Under the pieces are notes generated by a model. That model saw only the letters and a list, made by a program, of their open reading frames with translations. It had not been told where the DNA came from and searched no databases. A DNA stretch of 64,000 nucleotides. It comes from Rheum nobile (Eukaryota; Streptophyta; Magnoliopsida; Caryophyllales; Polygonaceae). Position 1 is the first letter of the stretch, and every line of letters starts with the position of its first letter. The position numbers and the translations under genes were made by a program. The stretch is from contig WOAB01000878.1 of NCBI GenBank assembly GCA_027886185.1, positions 1,810,001 to 1,874,000 on the forward strand, in the 5' to 3' direction. This document shows positions 56,824 to 64,000 of this stretch, one piece after another.

Positions 56824-58104
56824 TCACATTCCAATAACCAGTAGCTTCATAGGTTTCCCAATTTTCTTCTTGTATGCCGCCAACTTTTCCTTCATACCGG
56901 GCTTCACTTCACTTCATTCATATCAGCCATGACAATGGCGTGCAGATACTTGACCCTCAAATTAATAATACATGTCTTGGAGTTTCCAACATGCATCTCA
57001 TCCTCCCACATTTGAACCGATGCACCCATGTAGGCCTCCATGTGACGCATGGTGTATATGCCAAAAGTTGCCACCCCATGGGATATCAACAATAGATAGT
57101 TGGACCTTGGCAGATGCTAGTTCCTTCTTCTTCTTGTGAAGCCTCCATAAATCCAAATAGTGAATAACAAGTCCCCTTTGAAAATATTTTAAACATAAAC
57201 GTTAGCATAATATTTATGAACTAAACGACTTAAAAAATGAACATGTACTTACTAGGAATTCAGGTGTGTCCCCATATCTCTCTTCCACAGTGGAATCACT
57301 AACAACATTGTCCAGAATATCTATGATAGGGTATTTCAAATTGAATGAAATTATAGCATAGTGACCATCCTCCAACAGCACATGGAACAAAATCTAGAGA
57401 AAAACAGTGATCATGTGTTAGTTTCTTACTTTTCTATTGCAATCAAATAATCATGCATTTTGATTTATTACCATTTCAATATCTTTGTTGCGTCTCCCAT
57501 CTACAAGGCTCACAGCATCATTCAGCGTGCCAGCAAATTGGATCTTCTCGTTGTTTTGTTCATCATGCTGTTTTGATATGTGTTCTCTTAAGTTAATTTT
57601 AATAAACATCAAAGATTTATAAACAAGTGTTAAATTGCAAAATACATACACGTTTGAACACATTCGCAATCAACCTGCATGGTTTGTCACCACTTTTTGC
57701 AATCTCTCCCTTGTTGACAATCAAACTTCATGCGTCAATAACTGTTGGATCTACTATAGTGTACAGGCTCATCATGTTCATTCTTGTTGCTTTCCATTTC
57801 ATGTATTTGAACATGATATCTACAACATTGAAAACCATTTCAAGCATCAACATTAAGTGTATATGAGCTCTTATAGACAATTGAACTTAAAAATAATAAC
57901 ACAAACAAACACTTACTCTCCAATCCCAAAATCAGTAAATACAAAGGCCTATAGAAGTTTTTCTTCCTCCTTTTCAACACCCAATATTGTCACCGTCCTC
58001 TTAAAATAAGGGCTCCTCCTTGATTCACCAAGTTTTATTACACTCTTTGGACGTGTCTCCTCCATTGGTTGCTCTTGTATTATTATCTTCCTTTTGCATG
58101 CTTT
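56824..58104 (-). pseudogene. Ulp1/SENP-like (C48) protease gene of Kaonashi type, C-terminal exons
   Basis: Exons on the minus strand, with GT-AG limits, are 58104-57917, 57819-57652, 57567-57472, 57393-57253 and 57175-56824. They encode FKYMKWKATRMNMM, a LEDGHYAIISFNLKYPIIDILDN strand/His/Asp region and a VDIPWGGNFWHIHH-like region. After a shift comes FGIYTMRHMEAYMG. In Ulp1 proteases the last block reads CGxFxMRHME with the catalytic Cys; here Phe replaces Cys (TTT for TGT). A stop replaces a residue after VIDA in the second of these exons, and a 5-bp duplication (GTGAAGTGAAG) shifts the tail. These genes are thought to be captured host proteases. Confidence 0.7.
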
Positions 58105-58222
58105 CTGTGCCATGCATTATATCACACAGATTCATTTTTAACATCATGTCAATAGAAATGAACTTTTAGTAAGAATATATGAACGTATAAGTTTAATATA
58201 TGAACATTGTAATATAATTGAC

Positions 58223-58939
58223 CTTTGTTTTTGCATGTTGGTCCTTCAAAGGTATAAACGGGCCTATGACCTTGACCTTCCTTTTTCCTTTCTCTTTTGG
58301 TTGCTCAATAACTTCATTTTGTTCATCATCTTTGTCTGCTTCCTTCTCTTGCGGTTGTAGTGGTGCTTCAGTTGTAGCCAAACCAGTTTCGGTTGTAGTG
58401 TTTGTTTCTTGCTCTCGGGGTGGCTCAGTCTCAATCTCTTGTTCTTGAACTTGGGGCGTCTCTTTTGTAGTCAACACCTCAGGTTGTTCGTTTGTTGTCA
58501 CGTCAAGCTCAATTGTTTCCAACACTTGAGGAAGCTCAGTTGCCCTTGCCTCCATTTCTTGCTCATCAGTATCATCTTCAGCTCTTGAATCATCCTTTTC
58601 CATGTCGGTATCCCCACCCAGATGGTCATCCTTTTTGGTTGTGTAATGCCTTGCAATGTCATCTACCGACCTCCATTCTCTTGAGCAATCAAGTGTTATC
58701 TTCAACCTTCCCCTACATCCTTCCACCTTCTCCACTGTTTGTAATATCTCTACATCTGTTTCATTCCCTTTCTCTATATTATCTTGTTTTTCACCAATTA
58801 ACACCTTTGCAGCTTGTATCATCTCTTGTAATTGTGGATCATTCTTGAATTCATCTGGAATTTCTTCAACCATTTCCACCAGTTCCACAATTGCAGCTTC
58901 ACACTGTGTTGACTTCCTCCTTAGCAATTGCACACACTC
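58223..58939 (-). pseudogene. Ulp-like gene, acidic low-complexity exon
   Basis: The acceptor TAATAG precedes 58939 and the donor AAG|GTCAAT follows 58223. The exon is open throughout (about 239 codons): ECVQLLRRKSTQCEAA, a predicted helical start, then a very acidic Glu/Thr/Gln-rich linker (EQEIETEPPREQETNTTTE) and a basic end (KEKGKRKVKV). Long charged linkers between the N-terminal domain and the C48 domain are usual in this family. Confidence 0.65.
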
Positions 58940-59259
58940 CTATTAGGCAATTCAGTCAATTAGATTATATCAAACAATAAATGAACTTGCACAGTCAATG
59001 TATGAATATCACTTCAAGAAGAATAAACTAAGCAAATAAATGAACACCATGGTATTATAATAGAACAACTGTGTTCAAACATGCATATTCTTAATTGCTA
59101 ATATTGTGAACTTTATTATTTTGTACTTCAGGAACACACATAAAAAAGCACACTTCTGCGAAAATGTATTCAACTAATACATAACACCAACGTACCAAAA
59201 ATGAACATCACTTCAGAAAATATGAACATCAAGTTTATACATAGAAGCACAATGTATAC

Positions 59260-61194
59260 TTGTATGTTTCTTGTCTGTTCTGGTTGTGCATTCATTTGCG
59301 CTTGCTTAGTTGAAGTTCCCACTTCTACAATTCTCTCAATTGCAGTATAAGTTGTTATTTCCACAACATGCCCACGCCCAAAGCCCCCATTCTTGTCCTC
59401 ATCTTTTTGTCTTTGTGTTAGGAGGTTGTCGGTCCACGCCAAAAACATAGGGAAACTTTGTGGATTCTTCCTGCCCAAGATTGTTACTCTATCTACATAA
59501 ATCAGCTGTATAAGGCACTTAATCACTTGGTCACACCAATTCAGATTGGCAACATCACTTACGTCTTCAATGAACAAGTTCTGCATAACCGTTCCTTTTT
59601 GGTTGCTTTCTACAAGCAACGTGCTGAAGAAGGAAAGGAAATTCCTTTTGAACCAAACTTCATCTTTACAATCCTTCATTTTTCCAGCTATGTGTAGTGG
59701 CCTCACCTTATCTTCATCACACAAATCCTTCCATTCATTCAGTATTATTGGGTCATCCTTTTTTTTCTCCGGTTAATTGGGTTATGCCCCTTTGGCAATC
59801 CTAAAACCATATGCACATCATCCTCAGTTATGTGCAATGATTTCCCACTTACCATTGTCAGTTCACAAGTAACCTCATCAAAGTTATCGACAACCCAATG
59901 TGCTAGGTAGTGCGGGATATCTGTAATCTTTAGGTTCAACAGATGCCCAAACCCGATGCTCTTTATCCACTCCTTTTGTACATCACTCAAGTCCCTCACA
60001 GTCCTCACAAATGTGCGTGGAAGATTTTTGAAATTTAGTCTTGAATACCTCCTTGACATTGTACGTCTCTCTTTTTTCCCTTTTACCACTTTCTGTGGTC
60101 TTTCCCTTCGAGCCAGACTCTTTCTCCGTCATTTTGGTTGTTCAACAACCACTTCCTTTGTTTTTTCTGTTGTTTTTGACTTTTTTGGTGGAGGAGTGGT
60201 GAAATCTTTCATGCTATCAACCTACAATTCTTCATTGCCCTTGTATTCCTTGTCACTGCCTCCACTGCCTTCTTCTACAGCATCAGTGACGTCCTCTTCA
60301 GAGCCTTCTTCATATTTGCTTTCTTCTACACAAAGCATATATCAATGTCAAATTAGATTCAGGTGTAGTTCATGAACAACAACTATCTAAATATGAACAA
60401 CAACAATGTAAATATGAACCCTATAATATAATTTATGAACTGCAGATGTTACACAATATGAATGTTTATATTTCCAGTGTTGTGAACTTTAGGCTTTTAG
60501 ACATGAACATTTAGTTGGAATTTGTGAACTTAAAAAAACACTTCGACAAGAATATCCTTTGCTAATAAATGAACATTTAGTTGCTAATATTGTGAACTTT
60601 ATTATTTTAGACATTAACATTTGGTTATACTTCAGGAACACACAAAAAAGCACACTTCTGCTAAATTGTGTTCATCTAATACAAAACACCAACGTATAAA
60701 AAATAAACATCACTTCATAAAATATGAACATCAAGTTTATACACAGAAGCACAGTGTATACACAATCTCATTCGTACAGCAAGCACCAACTGAATCCAAA
60801 TCTTCTAAATAATTCAAGTCGATAAAGAAGTCAGATCTGTATTGAACATCAACTAGTTTTGAGGTACAAAATCAACTTTCTGTTCACGAAAATTGACAAC
60901 ATAGCACTTCAAACAACCAAAATCGATAGCAAAGCTACTTAAATCACCATAATCGAACGAAATCTATGCTACTTTTGAACCCTAGAACCTCAAACATCCA
61001 AAATGAACAACGAATAATCTTAAATCACCTAAGACAAACGAAATCTATTGTACTTGTGATTTGTGAACCTTAGAACATCAAACACCTAAAATCGACAACA
61101 AATCAACTTAAATCAACCAAAACAAACGAAATCTAGAACGCAGATTACCTTCTTCAGAACCGCTTTTTGATCGAGCATCTTCATCATTTCCCAT
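59260..61194 (-). pseudogene. Ulp-like gene, first two exons (Kaonashi N-terminal domain)
   Basis: Exon 1, 61194-61149, encodes MGNDEDARSKSGSEE and ends at donor AAG|GTAATC. Exon 2, 60325-59260, starts after TTTGTGTAG. It has stops in its early acidic/basic part (near 60220 and 60130). It then encodes FKNLPRTFVRTVRDLSDVQ, LAHWVVDNFDEVTCELTM and HITEDDVHMVLGLPKG, typical of the N-terminal domain of transposon-borne Ulp-like proteins. A run of eight A near 59760 carries a 1-bp shift. The exon continues as DDPIILNEWKDLCDEDKV up to the donor near 59260. Confidence 0.7.
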
Positions 61195-61345
61195 CGCACG
61201 CGTTTGAAGCGAGATTTTACCGATTTGAGCGACCTTGTAGCGAGTTGTAATCGTCGAGCGAGCTTGTAGCGAGTTTGAATGGAGATTGGAAAGAGTTTGT
61301 AGAGGAATCGTCGATCGAAGGAAGAGAGTGCGAAACAGAGAGAGA
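61195..61345 (-). promoter_or_regulatory. Probable promoter/5' region of the Ulp-like gene
   Basis: It is GC-balanced with repeated GTAGCGAG phrases just upstream of the start codon. No certain TATA box was identified. Confidence 0.35.
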
Positions 61346-61370
61346 TTTTATATTATATATTATTGCGTTA

Positions 61371-61665
61371 TTCGAATATCGGTTACATTCAGTATAATGT
61401 AATCCGGAATTCATTATCGTATTATTCGAATATCGATTACACTAAGTATAATGTAATCCTAACTTCATTATCATATTATTCGAATATTGATCATACTCAG
61501 TATAATGTAATCCTAACTTCATTATTGTATTATTTAATATCGTATATACTCGAATAATACGATAATGAAGTTAGGTGTACATTATATTATACGATATTGG
61601 ATAATACGATAATAAAGTTAGGATTAAATTATACTTAGTATAACCCATATTCGAATAATGCCATA
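61371..61665. repeat. 54-bp tandem repeat followed by inverted copies
   Basis: TTCGAATATCG...GTAATCC...TTCATTATC units start at 61371, 61425 and 61479 (period 54 bp). The complementary sequence (CGATAATGAAGTTAGG, twice) follows in 61555-61665. The whole block can fold back on itself. Confidence 0.75.
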
Positions 61666-62890
61666 ATATATAGTACGAGTGCATGTCCTGTACATGTGCC
61701 TATAAAAAAGTTAATGTTTTAATATAGACACGCATCTTTATTTAAAAAAAAATTAAAAAGCTTTTTTTATATAGACACGGTACAACACGTGTGCCCGTCC
61801 TATATGCATGCCTTATTGTAAGGAAAAAATATAGGCATTTGTAGAGGATGGAAACATGTCATGTACGCGTGTCTGACCGGATATTTTTCAGGTGTTCTAA
61901 TGGCATGCGTTTGACTTAGGCACACGTATACTATGCATGTCCCCTTGATACGCCCACACGACGCACATGTGCTCCTCTTATGTTTAAATAATAGAAACCT
62001 ATGTATATATATATCATCACCTTTAAAAAAATAAACTCCATATCATGTAATGGAGATTTATGAGAACTTTCAAATCTTCTAAATTTTAACAATTAAAATC
62101 ATTCTATTAGAATTTTTAGTGTTAGTAGACTAAAATATTCCGATTTTTCTTTGGCAATGGCGCATTGCATATGTAAGGGCATCTTTATTGGAGTCTTTTA
62201 GCATAGGTCCCATACATTTGTTTATTAAAATAATTAACAAATGCTAAAAGACCCATGAAGAGTCCCAAGAATATCCCATTTCACGGGACCGTCCCATAAG
62301 AGTTTAGGATAAGGGTGTGTTTGGTTGGCCATTTTTTTTTTTGCTGTGGAAGGGGCAAAAACGACGTCGTTTGGAGGGAGAAGCCAAACGCGCCGCTGCT
62401 CGAAAAGCAGTTGCTTCAGCCGCCACGCGTGGCGCTCGATGCGCGATCGGACTACCAGGATTTATTCTTGGCAGTCCCTTATTTAAAAAAAAAATATTTT
62501 CTTAATTATTAACATGTTAAAAACTAAAATAAAAAATATCATAATTCTTATTACATTTTTCTCTATATATAGACACCCATTTTGGATATATTTGATAGAT
62601 TTTAATAGTTTTATGTATTTTGGTTATCATTTAGTAATAATAAATCATTTTATTATTATTTTTAGTGTTTCAACAAAAAATAAATATTAATTTAATTTCT
62701 GTATGTGAAAATTACATTATAAATAAATTTTAAAAATTTTATGTATAAATTTTGACAAATTTTGTTATAATTAAGTCCAAATAAATCATATTATTATTAT
62801 TTAGGATAGTTTAAAATTATAAATATGTACAAACTACAATTATTCATACTAATTTATAACGTGTTGTTTTCTATTTTCTTAAATTTTTGT
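61666..62890. other. AT-rich intergenic stretch, no gene
   Basis: GTCTTTTAGCA/TGCTAAAAGAC inverted copies near 62192 and 62253 may mark a small MITE. A GTGTGTTTGGTTGGCC string near 62313, common at transposon ends, starts a short GC-rich piece (62340-62460). No coding domain is seen. Confidence 0.4.
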
Positions 62891-62894
62891 ATTG

Positions 62895-63745
62895 CTTGTT
62901 TGTTTTTTTTTTTGTTTTTTTTATTAGGTAAAAATTAGACTGGAAACCACAGAAGAGCCGATTTCTCAATCTATAGCATCCTTTCGGATGAGAATTATAA
63001 ATTCTAGACTATCTCTAAAATCTTCCAAGGAACTCAGCTGGACCTTCTTCGCGATGAAATCGGCCACGACGTTTGTTTCTCGGAAGACGTGAGAAATTTG
63101 CACTGAAGAAAACAGTTGTAAAACACACAGGATATCTTCAATATCCCATGGACAATGCCAGATTTGATTAAGAACATTCACAATGATAAGGTTGTCGCAT
63201 TCAAGTTGAATGTTGGTAATGCTTAATTCATAGGCCTTTACCAGACCATTTCTTACTGCCAATGTTTCTGTTTTTAGCGGAGTTGAGATACCACATTTAT
63301 CTCCAAAGAGGAAGATTGGTTTACCCGTATTGTTTATGAAAATGTAACCAAAACTAGATTCATCATTGGTTTTGGTGGATCCATCTGTGTTGATTTTAAT
63401 AACATTATCCGGGGTTTTTTTCCATTTCTTTGTTGGTCGTCTAACAATGTTCGTTCTATGAGTTTTTTGTTTGTCTTTTGCTAAACAGTCAGGGTTCTAG
63501 TTCTTCGTCTTATTCCAGTTCTCAATTTGTTTCTTAATGTAAATTGGTACATCCTTTATGGAGTCGGCATCAGTGTTTGCTCTTCCAAAGCTTTGTTGGT
63601 TTCTATAAAACCAAATGCCTCACCAGGAGACCATTAATTCTATGAATTGTGATCTATCAGTTTTTTGTCGAATTTCTTCAATGATTTCATTGATTTTTTT
63701 GTTTCCTATGTTTAGAGATCTGATGATGCCATGCTTGTTTGTTGA
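62895..63745 (-). pseudogene. 5'-truncated LINE with RNase H domain
   Basis: On the minus strand the frame from about 63745 gives NEIIEEIRQKTDRSQF, MVSW-stop-GIWFYRN (end of the zf-RVT region), a second stop and then an RNase H-like (RVT_3) domain. In that domain INTDGS, KTETLAVRNGL, LECDNLIIVN and NVVADFIAKK keep all four acidic residues. The stop is at 62966. TTTTTACC TAATAAAAAA and an A-rich tail (about 62932-62895) end the element. Endonuclease and catalytic reverse transcriptase are absent. Confidence 0.75.
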
Positions 63746-64000
63746 TTGTAATATATATGTGTATTTGTCTTTAATTTCCTTTGATTTTTAATATTCTCTT
63801 TTAATTTTAAATTAATAATATAACAAAATAATTGAATTAAAATAGCTCTAATAAATTTTATGTATAATTTTTTCAAAAGATATTATTTTTTAATTTAATG
63901 TATAATTGGAGATATAATTGTAATTTAATACAATAAAGGATATATTGATAATGTAATATAAAGAAGGGAGTATAATTATAATTTTATAATTTATCCTAAA
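63746..64000. other. AT-rich flank
   Basis: Nothing is recognised. Confidence 0.4.

Larger units (their letters stand above)
32501..61350. mobile_element. Kaonashi-type Mutator-like element (KI-MULE), split by nested chromoviruses
   Basis: A FAR1/MULE-type transposase on + (33297-33786 continued at 55516-56290) and a Ulp1-like protease gene on - (61194-56824) face each other tail to tail. This pairing is known for Kaonashi MULEs of plants. The element is cut by the chromovirus at 33787-55515. Removing the insert with one target copy rejoins the transposase reading frame. I could not define the termini (many such elements lack clear TIRs), so the outer limits are estimates. Confidence 0.65.

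Noticed and set aside
58218..58848. Plus-strand frames rich in Ser/Phe/Leu opposite the Ulp-like exon
   Set aside because: They are antisense shadows of a Glu/Thr/Gln-rich minus-strand exon that has proper splice limits.
61371..61665. Possible CRISPR-like array
   Set aside because: The units are contiguous with no unique spacers, and the window is a plant nuclear sequence.
62155..62470. Possible MITE with GTCTTTTAGCA inverted copies and a GTGTGTTTGGTTGGCC end
   Set aside because: I could not find matching termini or a target duplication, so it is only mentioned in the region description.

Overview
This window is plant nuclear DNA, most likely from a eudicot, and consists almost entirely of transposable elements nested inside one another. 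The evidence is AT-rich intergenic sequence, spliced plant-type genes with GT-AG introns, Ty3/gypsy chromoviruses, Ty1/copia, an Athila/Tat-like family with a tRNA-Asp primer site, L1-type LINE fragments, hAT and Helitron remnants, and a Mutator-like element carrying a Ulp1-protease-like gene (Kaonashi type). I see no intact host gene and cannot name the species.

Left part (1-12289). Positions 1-8300 are a head-to-tail array of one non-autonomous LTR retrotransposon: partial LTR, then three internal regions alternating with three further LTRs (period about 2.67-2.69 kb). It sits in the 3' end of an L1-type LINE. Further right are a hAT relative with an 8-bp target duplication (9096-9830), a probable Helitron on the minus strand (9927-11351) and a second hAT-type element with a perfect 8-bp target duplication (11534-12105).

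Middle part (12290-30861). A Ty1/copia element has a 5' LTR, tRNA-Met primer site, long leader, decayed gag-pol and a 3' LTR split by a 10.3-kb insertion (20208-30489). The insertion has inverted ends built on a GTGCGTTAA/TTAACGCAC motif. It carries exon-like pieces of a proline-rich gene, a GRF-zinc-finger gene, two strong inverted repeats, a MITE, a truncated minus-strand chromovirus and a truncated Athila/Tat-like LTR.

Right part (31051-64000). After a fold-back MITE comes a Kaonashi-type Mutator element, with a FAR1-type transposase on + and a Ulp1-like gene on -. Its transposase is cut by a plus-strand chromovirus (33787-55515), and that element is cut inside its first open reading frame by a second, minus-strand chromovirus (36417-47374, 5-bp target duplication AAGGA). 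Both chromoviruses carry an extra acidic reading frame between primer site and gag. The window ends with short AT-rich tandem/inverted repeats and a 5'-truncated LINE with an RNase H domain.

The nesting gives a relative history: Kaonashi element, then outer chromovirus, then inner chromovirus; and copia, then composite TIR element, with the chromovirus and LTR fragments inside the latter. Every long coding region has at least one stop, frameshift, deletion or truncation, so I see no autonomous element. The most unusual signals are the extra pre-gag reading frame, the tandem LTR array, clusters of short GC-rich palindromes in LTRs of several families, and strand-biased TGAAC motifs in the non-coding parts of the Kaonashi element.
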